Shown here piece after piece: positions 7,861 to 17,151 of a stretch of DNA of 64,000 bases. The notes beneath the pieces were generated by a model. The model worked only from the letters and a program-made list of their open reading frames with translations. It did not search any database and was not told the origin of the DNA. The DNA is taken from contig NZ_JAEPES010000005.1 in NCBI RefSeq assembly GCF_016634425.1, positions 155,536 to 219,535 on the forward strand. Direction: 5' to 3'. This DNA is from Lacisediminihabitans changchengi (GTDB taxonomy: Bacteria > Actinomycetota > Actinomycetes > Actinomycetales > Microbacteriaceae). How positions within the stretch are numbered: position 1 is the first letter of the stretch; each line of letters begins with the position of its first letter. Made by a program: the position numbers and the translations under genes.

Positions 7861-9485
7861 AGCGGGATGTTCCCGTGCTTCTTCGCAGGCTGGTCGGCGC
7901 GCTTGGTGCGCATCGCCCGCAGCGCCTTGATCACGACGACGCGGGTCGCCGCGGGTTCGATCACGCCGTCCAGCTCGCCACGTTCTGCGGCGAGGAACGG
8001 GGATGCGACGTTGTAGGTGTATTCGTTGGCCAGCCGCGTGCGCACGGCAGCGACATCCTCGCCCGCGACTTCCGCGGCCTTGATCTCGTTGCGGTACAGG
8101 ATGTTGACGGCGCCCTGCCCGCCCATGACGGCGATCTCCGCGGTCGGCCAGGCGTAGTTGAGGTCGGCGCCAAGCTGCTTGGATCCCATGACGATGTACG
8201 CGCCGCCGTACGCCTTGCGCGTGATGACGGTCACCAGCGGCACGGTCGCCTCGGCGTAGGCGTAGAGCAGCTTGGCTCCGCGGCGGATGACGCCGGTCCA
8301 CTCCTGGTCGGTTCCGGGCAAGTAGCCGGGCACGTCGACGAGGGTAAGGATCGGGATCGAGAAGGCGTCGCAGAAGCGCACGAAGCGCGCGGCCTTCTCG
8401 CCGGCGTCGATGTTGAGCGTTCCGGCCATGGCGCTCGGCTGGTTGGCGATGATGCCGACCGCGCGACCTTCGACCCGGCCGAAGCCGATGACGATGTTCG
8501 GGGCGAACAGCGGCTGCACCTCGAGAAAGTCCGCATTGTCGACGATGTGCTCGATGACGGTCTTGACGTCATAGGGCTGGTTCGGCGAGTTCGGGATGAT
8601 GCTGTTGAGCTTGCGATCCTCGTCGGTGATCTCGAGTTCGACCGAGTGGTCGTACACCTGATGCTCGGAGAGATTGTTGTCCGGCAGGAAGCTCAGGAGG
8701 GTGCGCGCGTAGTCCAGCGCGTCATCCTCGTCGCTGGCGAGCCAGTGGGCGACGCCCGAGACGGAGTTATGGGTGAGCGCTCCGCCCAACTCCTCCATGC
8801 CGACATCTTCGCCGGTGACGGTCTTGATCACATCGGGGCCGGTGACGAACATCTGGCTGGTCTTGTCGACCATGATCACGAAGTCGGTGAGCGCGGGGGA
8901 GTACACGGCGCCGCCGGCCGCCGGGCCCATGATGATCGAGATCTGCGGGATGACGCCCGAGGCCGCGGTATTGCGGCGGAAGATCTCGCCGTACTTGCCG
9001 AGCGCGACGACGCCCTCCTGAATGCGCGCGCCGCCCGAGTCGAGCATGCCGATGATGGGCACGCCGGTCTTGAGCGCGAGGTCCATGACCTTGATGATCT
9101 TCTCGCCGGCGACCTCGCCGAGCGAGCCGCCGAAGATGGTGAAGTCCTGCGCGTAGACCGCGACCTGGCGGCCGTGGATGGTACCGGTGCCGGTGACGAC
9201 CGCGTCACCGTATGGCCGCTTCTTCTCCATGCCGAACGCGTGAGTGCGGTGCCGCACGAACTCGTCGAGCTCCACGAACGAGCCGTGGTCGAGCAGCTGA
9301 TCGATGCGCTCGCGGGCGGTCTTCTTGCCCTTCGCGTGCTGCTTCTCGATTGCCGCCTCTCCGCTGGCCGTGACGGCCTCGTGGTAGCGGTCCTTCAGAT
9401 CGGCGAGCTTGCCTGCCGTCGTGTACATGTCGTTGGTTAGCGCAGTGTTCCCGGCAGCGGGCAGGGCGGTGTCGTCTGGGGTCAC
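7857..9485 (-). CDS. accD: Acyl-CoA carboxylase beta subunit (carboxyltransferase)
   Basis: 542 aa, of the propionyl/acetyl-CoA carboxylase beta (PccB/AccD5-like) family. It transfers carboxyl from biotinyl-AccBC to acyl-CoA. The two crotonase-like halves are clear: the N-terminal half has [14 protein letters not shown] and [15 protein letters not shown] (oxyanion-hole glycines), and the C-terminal half has [13 protein letters not shown] and [19 protein letters not shown]. Length fits the family. It is translationally coupled to accE. The birA gene is divergent 88 bp away, which is functionally apt because BirA biotinylates AccBC. Confidence 0.96.
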   Translation of the reverse strand: MTPDDTALPAAGNTALTNDMYTTAGKLADLKDRYHEAVTASGEAAIEKQHAKGKKTARERIDQLLDHGSFVELDEFVRHRTHAFGMEKKRPYGDAVVTGTGTIHGRQVAVYAQDFTIFGGSLGEVAGEKIIKVMDLALKTGVPIIGMLDSGGARIQEGVVALGKYGEIFRRNTAASGVIPQISIIMGPAAGGAVYSPALTDFVIMVDKTSQMFVTGPDVIKTVTGEDVGMEELGGALTHNSVSGVAHWLASDEDDALDYARTLLSFLPDNNLSEHQVYDHSVELEITDEDRKLNSIIPNSPNQPYDVKTVIEHIVDNADFLEVQPLFAPNIVIGFGRVEGRAVGIIANQPSAMAGTLNIDAGEKAARFVRFCDAFSIPILTLVDVPGYLPGTDQEWTGVIRRGAKLLYAYAEATVPLVTVITRKAYGGAYIVMGSKQLGADLNYAWPTAEIAVMGGQGAVNILYRNEIKAAEVAGEDVAAVRTRLANEYTYNVASPFLAAERGELDGVIEPAATRVVVIKALRAMRTKRADQPAKKHGNIPL

Positions 9486-9573
9486 CCGTTCACCTTACCG
9501 GCGGCCCCCTGGGCAACTCTTGTCGCAAGGCCACAAAGAGACCGCGCTTCTTCCGTGGAAGTACCCTGGAGCC

Positions 9574-10377
9574 ATGCAGCTCCCTCTCAGTGCCTCCGTT
9601 GTCGATCATCTCGAGATCCTGGATGCCTGCGGCTCCACCAACACGGAACTCGTGGCCCGGGCTGCCGACCCCGCCCTGCCCGACTTCAGCGTGCTGGTCA
9701 CCGGCGATCAGACCGCCGGCCGCGGACGACTCGGTCGCGTCTGGGTCGCCCCGCCCGGCAAGACACTCGCTATCTCGGTGCTGCTGCGGCCGCGCCTGCC
9801 CGCTGGTGAACCCCTCGGCGTCGAGCACTTTGGCTGGCTCCCGCTCATCGCCGGGCTCGCCATGACCTGGGCGATCAACGCGCTGGCTGAGGAGCACCTC
9901 GTGCGGCTGAAGTGGCCGAACGACGTGCAGATCGACGGCAAGAAGGTCTCCGGCCTCCTCGCCGAGCTGCTGCCCGGCGGCGATGCCGTCGTGATGGGGG
10001 CCGGGGTGAATCTCACGATAGAGTCCGCGGATCTGCCGACCCCGACATCCACCTCGCTGCTGCTCGAAGGGGCCACCCTCAGCGGCGACGAGTTGGCGGA
10101 TGTCGTGCTCTCGCGGTACCTCACTGAGCTGAGGTCGCTCGTGTCGGAGTTCCTTCGCTTCGGCGGGGACCCGGTGGCCAGCGGCATCACCGACCTGGTC
10201 GACGAGCTGTGCAGCACGATCGGCCAGGAGGTTCGCGTCGAATTGCCGGGCGGCGACGACCTGCACGGCACCGCGATCGGCATCGACGGCACGGGGCGGC
10301 TGCAGGTGAAGAGTTCGGCGGATGGTGGGATCACGGCTGTCGCCGCGGGCGATGTGACCCACCTGAGGTATGAATGA
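9574..10377 (+). CDS. birA: Biotin--[acetyl-CoA-carboxylase] ligase
   Basis: 267 aa. It activates biotin to biotinyl-AMP and attaches it to the BCCP lysine of AccBC. The signature GRGRLGRVW is at residues 49-57, KWPNDV at 113-118 and the catalytic-lysine motif DGKKVSGLL at 121-129. The C-terminal SH3-like domain ends VAAGDVTHLR. There is no N-terminal helix-turn-helix, so this is a monofunctional (group I) ligase rather than a repressor. The ATG at 9574 gives the usual short lead before the GSTNTE motif. The next gene starts 3 bases after its stop, so the two are probably one operon. Confidence 0.95.
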   Translation: MQLPLSASVVDHLEILDACGSTNTELVARAADPALPDFSVLVTGDQTAGRGRLGRVWVAPPGKTLAISVLLRPRLPAGEPLGVEHFGWLPLIAGLAMTWAINALAEEHLVRLKWPNDVQIDGKKVSGLLAELLPGGDAVVMGAGVNLTIESADLPTPTSTSLLLEGATLSGDELADVVLSRYLTELRSLVSEFLRFGGDPVASGITDLVDELCSTIGQEVRVELPGGDDLHGTAIGIDGTGRLQVKSSADGGITAVAAGDVTHLRYE

Positions 10378-10380
10378 CGC

Positions 10381-10938
10381 ATGGCCGACGAATCGCAGGA
10401 CACTGAGCACGTCGTCGCTCGCCTGCGCCCGCACGGCCGCGCGCTGTTCTGGCCGTCGCTGGTGCTCATCGTCGTCGTCGGCTTGATGACCTATTTCTCC
10501 GGGAGCTTTTCTGAGACCTGGGAGAACATCGCGGTGCTCGCCGGCGGTGCCCTGCTGATCCTGCTGCTCTGGCTGCTGCCTCTGCTGTCGTGGCTGGGCA
10601 AGCGCTACATCATCACGAGCCGCCGCATCATCCTGCGCAGCGGATTCTTCGTGCGGATGCGCCAGGAGCTGCTGCACAGCCGCGGCTACGACATCACCGT
10701 GCGCAAGGCCGGGCTGCAATCGCTGTTCGGCAGTGGCAACGTGCTGATCAATGCGGGGCTCGATCATCCGGTGGTGTTGAAAGACGTGCCGAGCGCCGAC
10801 CTCGTGCAGTCGAGCCTGCACGACCTGATGGAGAAGAGCCTCAACCCGATCGCGGCTCGGCGCCAGGCCGAGGCCTCCCGCCCGGGGTACGTGGCGCCGC
10901 CCGACCTCGACGAGACGACCGCCTGGGGCACGCGCTAG
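10381..10938 (+). CDS. PH-domain (bPH_2/YdbT-like) membrane protein
   Basis: 185 aa with two hydrophobic helices at about residues 23-40 and 48-72. A bacterial pleckstrin-homology-like domain follows: RYIITSRRIILRSGFF (~75-90), then QELLHSRGYDITVRKAGLQS and SGNVLINAG. This is the YdbS/YdbT-type layout of two TM helices plus a cytoplasmic beta domain. It directly follows birA (3-bp gap), an arrangement consistent with co-transcription. Its molecular function is unknown. Confidence 0.8.
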   Translation: MADESQDTEHVVARLRPHGRALFWPSLVLIVVVGLMTYFSGSFSETWENIAVLAGGALLILLLWLLPLLSWLGKRYIITSRRIILRSGFFVRMRQELLHSRGYDITVRKAGLQSLFGSGNVLINAGLDHPVVLKDVPSADLVQSSLHDLMEKSLNPIAARRQAEASRPGYVAPPDLDETTAWGTR

Positions 10939-11065
10939 TCGTAGCCGGCGCCGCACCCAGTCCGCACCTGTCTTCAGTCCGCACCCCGCCCCGCACTCCC
11001 CGCACCCCGCCCGGAACTCCCTCCACCCCGCCCCGTACTCCCTCCCCCCCCCCCCGCACCCTCCG
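10939..11065. repeat. C-rich low-complexity tract with 12-base poly-C run
   Basis: Repeated CCGCACCCCGCC-like words lead into a run of 12 C (11044-11055), directly left of the left inverted repeat. The right side of the DUF559 gene carries a matching G/A-rich tract, so the low-complexity arms are themselves inverted with respect to each other. Confidence 0.75.
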
Positions 11066-11149
11066 GTCCGCCAACAGGACCAGATCGCCTAATCGTCCGC
11101 CAACAGGACCAGATCGGGAGTTCTGTGGGCCGCATCCTGTTGACTGCAG
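11066..11149. repeat. Left inverted repeat of the DUF559 unit, with two 22-bp direct copies
   Basis: It contains two exact copies of a 22-mer beginning GTCCGCCAACAGGACCAG (11066-11087 and 11095-11116). It ends in CCTGTTGACTGCAG (11136-11149), the perfect reverse complement of 12180-12193. The 25 bases at 11083-11107 match the reverse complement of 12222-12246 at 24 of 25 positions. Confidence 0.85.
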
Positions 11150-11315
11150 CCGGCGGGGAGCGGGGAGCGGTGAGTCGGGAGCGGTGAGCCCTGCATCCGC
11201 CTGAGAGCGGTGTGCCGCGCATCCGTCCTCCTCCCCAGGGAGGCGAGTCGGGCATCCGTCCCCAACTTGCGTCAGCAGACCGGTGCGCGCGGGCGGTTGT
11301 GCGCACCATTGCTCC

Positions 11316-12197
11316 GTGCGCCGCGACCTCATGCTCGATCTCACCCGGTTCGGGATGCTGGCCCGCCGAGCCGATCTCCTCGCACTCGGTCACTCTCGCT
11401 CGAGCGTCAGCGCTGCCGTCCAATCGGGGATCCTTCGGGTTCCCCGCCGCGGCTGGGTCGCGGCGGCTGGCGTGGATCCGCTGGCGCTGAGAGCCGTGCG
11501 TTTGGGCGGCAAGCTCGGCGGCGCATCCGCTTTGGCACACCGTGGCATCTGGGTCGACGATGCCCCGCCGCTCGTCGTCTCCACCGCCCCGACCGCGAGC
11601 CGGCTTCCCGCCCTGCAGCCGGGAGAGAGTCGCGTCTGGCTGCCCGAGCGCTTTCCCGAGCTGACGGATGTGCGGTGGCGGGCGTCAGTGCGCGACGCGA
11701 TCCTGCAGTACGGCCTGGTCGCGGGGCGAGACCAACTCATCGCGACGATGGACAGCGCGCTATTTCAGCGCTTCCTCACCTGGCAGGAGGTGGACGAGGT
11801 GCTCCCGCTCGTGCGCGAGGTCGCCCGACCGGGCCGCCGCGAGCTCGACGGACTCGCGATGTCTGGCACGGAATCTCGGATGCGCGTGGCGCTTCGACGG
11901 CGCGGGCTGAGGGTGCGAAGTCAGGTGTCGATCAGGCGGGTCGGGCAGGTCGATCTCGTTGTCGATGACTGGCTCATCGTCGAATGCGACAGCAGGCAGT
12001 TTCACGACGGTGAACCGCAGCAGATCGCCGATCGGCGTCGTGACGGGGAAGCCTCGCTCAGCAGCTACGGGAGCGCCCGATTTCACCACTCACAGATCAT
12101 GTCCGACCTCGACTGGTGCGTTTCGGTCGTCGAGAGTCACCTCCGCCGGGGCCGCCCGGCTCGGTTAGACCGGAGCAAGCTGCAGTCAACAGGCTAG
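11316..12197 (+). CDS. DUF559-type (Vsr/PD-(D/E)XK-like) protein with AbiEi-like N-terminus
   Basis: 293 aa. The N-terminal ~55 residues (RRADLLALGHSRSSVSAAV, then GILRVPRRGWVAA) resemble the winged-helix AbiEi_4 antitoxin-like domain. The C-terminal part has ESRMRVALRRRGLRVRSQV, then VGQVDLVVDDWLIVECDSRQFH. This is the E...D-x-V...V-E-C-D-S core of DUF559 proteins related to very-short-patch-repair endonucleases. Starts are possible at GTG 11316, ATG 11331 or GTG 11283; 11316 is chosen on family N-termini. The last six codons and the stop lie inside the right inverted repeat (12180-12262), so gene and repeat are physically one unit. A nuclease activity is an inference. Confidence 0.75.
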   Translation: MRRDLMLDLTRFGMLARRADLLALGHSRSSVSAAVQSGILRVPRRGWVAAAGVDPLALRAVRLGGKLGGASALAHRGIWVDDAPPLVVSTAPTASRLPALQPGESRVWLPERFPELTDVRWRASVRDAILQYGLVAGRDQLIATMDSALFQRFLTWQEVDEVLPLVREVARPGRRELDGLAMSGTESRMRVALRRRGLRVRSQVSIRRVGQVDLVVDDWLIVECDSRQFHDGEPQQIADRRRDGEASLSSYGSARFHHSQIMSDLDWCVSVVESHLRRGRPARLDRSKLQSTG

Positions 12198-12262
12198 GCC
12201 CGGCCACATCCCCGAATCTGGCCTGTTGGCGGACGATTCGGCGATCTCATCCTGTTGACGGA
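12180..12262. repeat. Right inverted repeat of the DUF559 unit
   Basis: The reverse complement aligns with 11068-11149 over its whole length with scattered mismatches and small gaps. It includes two perfect or near-perfect blocks (12180-12193 and 12222-12246) and a third CCTGTTGACGG block at 12251-12261. It supplies the stop codon of the enclosed gene. Confidence 0.85.
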
Positions 12263-12310
12263 GGGGTGAGGGACGGCCGGGAACGACGGAGGGGTGAGGG
12301 ACGGCCGGGA
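12259..12310. repeat. 28-bp-period tandem repeat, two copies
   Basis: A 24-mer starting CGGAGGGGTGAGGGACGG is exact at 12259-12282 and 12287-12310. A degraded third copy and G-rich sequence continue to about 12375. Nothing coding is supported in 12311-12392. Confidence 0.8.
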
Positions 12311-12392
12311 GCGGCGGACGGGGTGAGGGGAGGAGACAGCGGACGAGCCGGGGTGGGGGAGGGAGGGGCCCCCCGGAGAGCGGATGTCCGCG

Positions 12393-12884
12393 CTAGTCGT
12401 CCGCCGGGATGGGCGTCGGCACGTGGCTCTCGTGCAGCGTCAGCGGCCGCGGCTCGTCGTTCTTCTCCTCGCGGAACACCCACAGGCGGTAGAAGGTGAA
12501 CCGGAACGCGGTGCCGAGCACCAGGCCGATGACATTGCTGGAGATGTTGTCGGCCAGCACCGAGGTGTAGCCGAGCACGTAGTGCGACACCCACAGGCAG
12601 CCGAGGCCGATGAGCAGGCCGCCACCGCTGACGAGGGCGAATTCGAGACCCTCGCGGGCCACGTTCGGGCGCTTGCGATCACCGAACGTCCAGTAGCGGT
12701 TGCCGATCCAGTTGACGATGATGGCCAGCAGGGTGGAGACGATCTTCGCGTAGAGCGGGCCGTGCGACACGTCATCCGGTGACAGGACCGTGGCGCGCAG
12801 GAGGTTGAACACCCCGACGTCGATCAGAAAGCCGACGCCGCCGACGAGTCCGAAGCGGACGAGCTGGGCGAACAGACGGCGCAT
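12393..12884 (-). CDS. GtrA-family membrane protein
   Basis: 163 aa with four TM helices. It starts MRRLFAQLVRFGLVGGVGFLI, the typical GtrA N-terminus (V-x-F-x-x-V-G-x-x-x-x-x-x-D), and the third/fourth helices have NYW-like NRYWTFGDRK and FRFTFYRLWVF motifs. GtrA proteins are thought to flip undecaprenyl-linked sugars for cell-surface glycosylation, which fits the nearby polysaccharide genes. The ATG at 12884 is preceded by AAGGA; a longer reading from a TTG at 12926 is less likely. The cytoplasmic tail is hydrophilic. It is divergent from purK. Confidence 0.88.
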   Translation of the reverse strand: MRRLFAQLVRFGLVGGVGFLIDVGVFNLLRATVLSPDDVSHGPLYAKIVSTLLAIIVNWIGNRYWTFGDRKRPNVAREGLEFALVSGGGLLIGLGCLWVSHYVLGYTSVLADNISSNVIGLVLGTAFRFTFYRLWVFREEKNDEPRPLTLHESHVPTPIPADD

Positions 12885-12969
12885 GTGTTCCTTGTGCGAT
12901 GAGCGAAGATTGAGGGGTCGGAGCAATCCTAATTGCGTCTAATGCCAGCGAACTGACCAGGGAGAAACC

Positions 12970-14097
12970 ATGCCAACAGTCGGAGTGATCGGCGGCGGCC
13001 AGCTTGCCAGGATGATGATCCCCGCGGCGGTGAACCTCGGGCTCGAGCTGCGCGTGCTGGCCGAGACTGCAGGGGAGTCAGCAGCGATGGCCGTGACGTC
13101 CATCGGCAGTCACACCTCCCTCGACGACGTGCTGGCCTTCGCCGAGACCGTCGACGTGGTGACCTTCGACCATGAGCACGTGCCGCAGGAGATTTTGCGC
13201 GAACTGGTGAGCCGCGGCATCCGTGTGCGTCCGGCCCCCGACGCGCTGCTGTACGCACAAGACAAGCTGCTGATGCGCGAGAAGCTGGCCGAGTTCGGCC
13301 TGCCGATGCCGGAGTGGGCACGCATCGAAAAAGCGGCTGACTTGGACGCGTTCCTCGCCGACAACGGCGGGCGGGTGGTGGTGAAAACCGCCCGAGGTGG
13401 TTACGACGGCAAGGGCGTGCGCGTGGTGTCGAGCGCCGCCGAGATCGAGGACTGGCTGGCCCTCGGCGAGCCGCTGCTGGCGGAGGAGCTGGTCGAGTTC
13501 CAGCGCGAGCTCGCGCAACTGGTGGCCCGCCGCGATTCGGGCGAGCTCGTCGCCTGGCCCGTGGTGGAGAGCATCCAGCGTGACGGCGTCTGCGCCGAGG
13601 TGATCGCCCCCGCTCCCGACTCCGAGGGGCGCGTGGCGGATGTCGCGGCCCAGATCGCGCGGACGGTGGCCGAGGGACTCGGCGTCACCGGCGTTCTCGC
13701 GGTGGAGCTGTTCCAGACCACCGACCAGCGCCTGCTCATTAACGAGCTCGCGATGCGTCCGCACAACACCGGCCACTGGACCCAGGATGCCGCCGTCACC
13801 AGCCAGTTCGAACAGCACCTGCGTGCCGTGCTCGACCTGCCTCTGGGGTCGACGGATGCCCGCGACACCTGGGCGGTCATGGTCAATATCCTGGGTGGGC
13901 CGGCCGAGGGTTCGCTGGCGGATCGCTACCCGCACGCGTTCGCCGATCAGCCGGCCGTGAAGGTGCACAACTACGGCAAGACCCCGCGCCCGGGGCGCAA
14001 GGTCGGTCACGTCAACGCGTACGGCCCGGATCTCACCGAAACCGTGGTGTTGGCGCGCGCCGCTGCGGCCTACTTTCAGGAGCAGAACCTAGGCTGA
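12970..14097 (+). CDS. purK: N5-carboxyaminoimidazole ribonucleotide synthase
   Basis: 375 aa ATP-grasp enzyme of purine synthesis that converts AIR, bicarbonate and ATP to N5-CAIR. The N-terminal [12 protein letters not shown] (residues 5-16) is diagnostic. It is followed by [17 protein letters not shown] (ATP-grasp glycine loop) and [17 protein letters not shown] (metal/ATP site). An AGGGAG ribosome-binding site stands just before the ATG. purE starts 5 bases after its stop and uses its product, so this is a purKE operon. Confidence 0.97.
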   Translation: MPTVGVIGGGQLARMMIPAAVNLGLELRVLAETAGESAAMAVTSIGSHTSLDDVLAFAETVDVVTFDHEHVPQEILRELVSRGIRVRPAPDALLYAQDKLLMREKLAEFGLPMPEWARIEKAADLDAFLADNGGRVVVKTARGGYDGKGVRVVSSAAEIEDWLALGEPLLAEELVEFQRELAQLVARRDSGELVAWPVVESIQRDGVCAEVIAPAPDSEGRVADVAAQIARTVAEGLGVTGVLAVELFQTTDQRLLINELAMRPHNTGHWTQDAAVTSQFEQHLRAVLDLPLGSTDARDTWAVMVNILGGPAEGSLADRYPHAFADQPAVKVHNYGKTPRPGRKVGHVNAYGPDLTETVVLARAAAAYFQEQNLG

Positions 14098-14102
14098 TTG
14101 CC

Positions 14103-14597
14103 ATGCCCGAGCCCCGCGTCGCCGTCATCATGGGATCAGACTCCGACTGGAACGTGATGAAGGCCGCCGCCGACGTGCTCACCCAGTTCGGCATCGATTT
14201 CGAGGTGGAGGTCGTCTCCGCCCACCGCACCCCTGACAAGATGATGGCGTTCGGCACGCAGGCGGCCGGTCGCGGGCTTCGCGTCATCATCGCCGGCGCC
14301 GGTGGCGCGGCGCACCTCCCCGGCATGGTGGCCTCCGTCACCACGCTTCCCGTCATCGGCGTGCCGGTTCCGCTGGCCAAGCTCGACGGTCTCGATTCTC
14401 TGCTGTCGATCGTGCAGATGCCCGCCGGGATTCCCGTGGCGACGGTGAGCATCGGGGGAGCGCAGAACGCCGGTCTTCTCGCGGTGCGGATGCTCGCGGC
14501 ATCCGACCCCCAGCTCACGGAGCGACTGCTCGAGTACGCCGCGTCGCTGGCGGCGCTGGTGGAGCAGAAGAACACGGCGTTACAGGCGAGCTTGTGA
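14103..14597 (+). CDS. purE: N5-CAIR mutase (class I PurE)
   Basis: 164 aa. It rearranges N5-CAIR to CAIR. The substrate-binding loop MGSDSDW is at residues 10-16, SAHRTPDKM (with catalytic His41) follows, and [12 protein letters not shown] is the class I PurE signature. Its last codon overlaps the GTG of the LytR-CpsA-Psr gene (GTGA), so purK, purE and the cell-wall ligase may be co-transcribed. Confidence 0.97.
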   Translation: MPEPRVAVIMGSDSDWNVMKAAADVLTQFGIDFEVEVVSAHRTPDKMMAFGTQAAGRGLRVIIAGAGGAAHLPGMVASVTTLPVIGVPVPLAKLDGLDSLLSIVQMPAGIPVATVSIGGAQNAGLLAVRMLAASDPQLTERLLEYAASLAALVEQKNTALQASL

Positions 14598-15928
14598 GCG
14601 CAACCACCTCCGTTCGATTCCCCGGGGCGGCGCCCTCCGAGGTGATGGCGCGTCGAGCCTGGTGGCTGGTCGCGCTCAACCTGCTCATCCCGGGGTCGGC
14701 GCAGTTGCTCGCCGGCAATCGTAAGGTCGGCCGGTTTGCTGTCTCGACCACGTTCTTCCTCTGGGGCCTGGCCCTCGTCGCCCTGGTCACCTGGCTGGTC
14801 GCGCACACGGCGATCTACTCGATCGTCACCAGTGTGATCGGGCTGACCGCCCTGCAGGTCTTGTTCGCCGCATTCGCGATCCTCTGGACGATCCTCACCC
14901 TCGACACGCTCCGGATGGTGCGGCTCGTGAAGCTCGCGCCGGCGGCTGGTGTGCTGGTCGCGTTCGTCACCGTTGCGGGGCTCGTACTCACCGCGGGCAG
15001 CGCCGGCTATGCGGCCGTCTCGACCGGAGCCGCCCGATCGGCTCTCTCCCAGATATTCGGGGGCTCGTCAATGGCGACGCCGGTCGACGGCCGGTACAAC
15101 ATCCTGCTGCTCGGTGGCGACGCCGGCCCCGACCGCACGGGTCTCCGGCCCGACAGTACCTCGGTGGCCAGCGTCGATGCCGTAACCGGCGCGACGACGA
15201 TCATCGGCATCCCCCGCAACCTGGAGAAGGCGACGTTCACGAAGGGTTCGCCTCTGTGGGGGCCCTTCCCCGACGGCTACAACTGCGGTGATCAATGCCT
15301 GATCGACTACATCTACACGTATGCCGAAGAACATCCGTCCCTGTACCCGAAGGCGACCGAGCAGGGATCGTCGCCGGGCATTCAGGCGATGATGGATGCC
15401 GCGGGCGGGGTCACGGGACTCACGATCCAGTACTTCGCCCTGATCGACATGCAGGGCTTCGCCGACCTGGTCGATGCAGTCGGCGGCGTCACGGTCGACG
15501 TGCCGGCCCGGCTCGCCTACGGGCCCGTGACGGCCAAGCAGCCCTACGGCTACTTCGAGGCCGGCAAACAGCACCTCGATGGTGCCCTCGCGCTCTGGTA
15601 CGGCCGCTCGCGCTATAACGGCAGTGACTTCGATCGCATGGAGCGCCAGCGCCAGGTGCAGACGGCGATCATCCAGCAGGTGCAGCCGTCGGTGGTCGTC
15701 ACAAAGTTTCAGGAGATCGCGGCGGCGGGGGCCCAGGTGATCAAGACGGATGTCCCTACCGCGGCGATTCCCGGATTCATCGACCTTGCCGGCAAGGGTC
15801 GCAAACTCCCGGTGACGCAGCTCGAGCTGGTGCCGCCGCAGTTCGACAACGGCAACCCAAACTACGACAAGATCCACGCCGCGGTGAAGGTTGCGACGTC
15901 CCCGGTGACGGCGACGCCAACTCCTTAA
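14594..15928 (+). CDS. LytR-CpsA-Psr (LCP) family cell-wall glycopolymer ligase
   Basis: 444 aa. About three to four TM helices occupy residues ~25-140, and the extracytoplasmic LCP domain starts near 168 ([20 protein letters not shown]). Conserved LCP residues are visible: Asp/Arg in the DRTGLRPDS stretch, IIGIPRNL, the [14 protein letters not shown] block, and the [20 protein letters not shown] arginine motif. LCP enzymes transfer undecaprenyl-linked polymers to peptidoglycan, so this is the likely attachment enzyme for polysaccharide made downstream. It overlaps purE by GTGA and is convergent with the GT4 gene that follows. Confidence 0.92.
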   Translation: MSATTSVRFPGAAPSEVMARRAWWLVALNLLIPGSAQLLAGNRKVGRFAVSTTFFLWGLALVALVTWLVAHTAIYSIVTSVIGLTALQVLFAAFAILWTILTLDTLRMVRLVKLAPAAGVLVAFVTVAGLVLTAGSAGYAAVSTGAARSALSQIFGGSSMATPVDGRYNILLLGGDAGPDRTGLRPDSTSVASVDAVTGATTIIGIPRNLEKATFTKGSPLWGPFPDGYNCGDQCLIDYIYTYAEEHPSLYPKATEQGSSPGIQAMMDAAGGVTGLTIQYFALIDMQGFADLVDAVGGVTVDVPARLAYGPVTAKQPYGYFEAGKQHLDGALALWYGRSRYNGSDFDRMERQRQVQTAIIQQVQPSVVVTKFQEIAAAGAQVIKTDVPTAAIPGFIDLAGKGRKLPVTQLELVPPQFDNGNPNYDKIHAAVKVATSPVTATPTP

Positions 15929-15931
15929 CCG

Positions 15932-17074
15932 CTAGAGGTCGGCGTGTAGCTGCCAGACCTTCTCGGCGGAGTCTTTCCAGCTGAAGGTCTTGGCGCGGTC
16001 CTGCCCCTCGTAGCCCATCCGCTCGGCCAGGGCCGGGTCGTTCAGCACGGTGGCGATCGCTTCCGCGAGCCGTTCAGGATACGTCGCCCGGTCAGCGCGG
16101 GCGACCGCGATGCCCGCGCCCGCCGACACCTCAAGCAGAGCCGGGTCATCCGAGTGCACGACGGGCGTACCGAGGCTGAATGCCTCCACCATCGGGAGTC
16201 CGAAACCCTCGGCGAGGCTCGGGTACACGAAAACGGATGCGCGGTCGAGCGCGACGGCGAGGTCGGCGTCGGCCAGGTACCCCAGCGACCGTACGCGGCC
16301 TTCTTCGAGTCCGGCCTCGGCGGCCACCGCGGCCAGATCGAGCCCCTGCCACCCCTCCGGTCCGGCCACGAGCAGCGGGATGTCCGCCAACTCCGGCTGC
16401 TTCAGGGCGTTGATGAGCTCGATGACGCCCTTGTGCGTCTGCAGCGTTCCCACGCTGAGCAGATAGCGGTCGGGCAGCTCCATGCGAGCTGCGCGCTCGT
16501 CTGGGTCGACCGGGAGTCGCAGCTTGGAACTGACGGCCCCGCCGATCACCCGCACCCGTTCGCCGAAATCGAAGATATTTTTCAGCCCCGCTGCTACCGC
16601 GTGGGTGGGGACGACCACGGCATCCGCGTACTTGTATGCGCGCTTGGCCATCGCTTTGTACCAGCCGAGCCGGCGCGAGGTGAGTGCCTCGGGATTGGTC
16701 CACGGAACGACGTCGTGGATCGTGACGACGACCTGTTCGCCCTGGTTGTTGACGCGGTCGTGACGGGCCAGGGGTGCGAACAAGCCGGTGGCGTGCAGCA
16801 TGCCAGAGCCCGGGAGCCGGGTGAAGCCGTGCTGCCAGGCGAGCTCGAGTTCGCGGCGGGCGAGGGTTGTCTTGTGCAGTCCCGCGAGACCGGGAAGGAG
16901 TGTCTGGATGAGCTCGTAGTCGGCCTCAGAGGAGGCGGACACCACCCCGGCGACGTTGCAGCCGAGTGGAGCAGTGGCGATCAGCTGCCGGGTCAACTCC
17001 TCGGTGTATCGGCCGATACCGCCCGGGATGGGGGCGACGATCTGGTCGACGATCACGCGCAGAGTCGTGGTCAT
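15932..17074 (-). CDS. GT4 family glycosyltransferase
   Basis: 380 aa GT-B glycosyltransferase. The N-terminal half has VIDQIVAPIPGGIGRYTEEL, the glycine-rich acceptor-side loop (read from residues ~9-27). The C-terminal donor site has LLSVGTLQTHKG, then VFVYPSLAEGFGLPMVEAFSLGTPVV, the E-x7-E signature of GT4. It probably adds a sugar to a lipid-linked polysaccharide intermediate in the cytoplasm. The ATG at 17074 begins an immediate beta strand. Donor and linkage are not deducible. It is convergent with the LCP gene (3-bp gap). Confidence 0.88.
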   Translation of the reverse strand: MTTTLRVIVDQIVAPIPGGIGRYTEELTRQLIATAPLGCNVAGVVSASSEADYELIQTLLPGLAGLHKTTLARRELELAWQHGFTRLPGSGMLHATGLFAPLARHDRVNNQGEQVVVTIHDVVPWTNPEALTSRRLGWYKAMAKRAYKYADAVVVPTHAVAAGLKNIFDFGERVRVIGGAVSSKLRLPVDPDERAARMELPDRYLLSVGTLQTHKGVIELINALKQPELADIPLLVAGPEGWQGLDLAAVAAEAGLEEGRVRSLGYLADADLAVALDRASVFVYPSLAEGFGLPMVEAFSLGTPVVHSDDPALLEVSAGAGIAVARADRATYPERLAEAIATVLNDPALAERMGYEGQDRAKTFSWKDSAEKVWQLHADL

Positions 17075-17151
17075 GGTGCTCCAATGTGATTGCCGGATGT
17101 TGTCCGAACCCCCACAGGGAGTTTACCCGCGGGGTCCAAAGCCCTTCGCAG

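Noticed and set aside
7875..9440. 521-codon plus-strand open frame
   Set aside because: It is fully antisense to accD, which has clear family motifs.
9490..10956. 488-codon minus-strand open frame
   Set aside because: It is antisense to birA and the PH-domain gene; the translation is Gln/Arg/His-rich noise.
11044..11055. 12-base poly-C run as a phase-variable tract inside a gene
   Set aside because: It lies between genes in a C-rich low-complexity stretch, not inside or just before a reading frame; its length may also be an assembly uncertainty.
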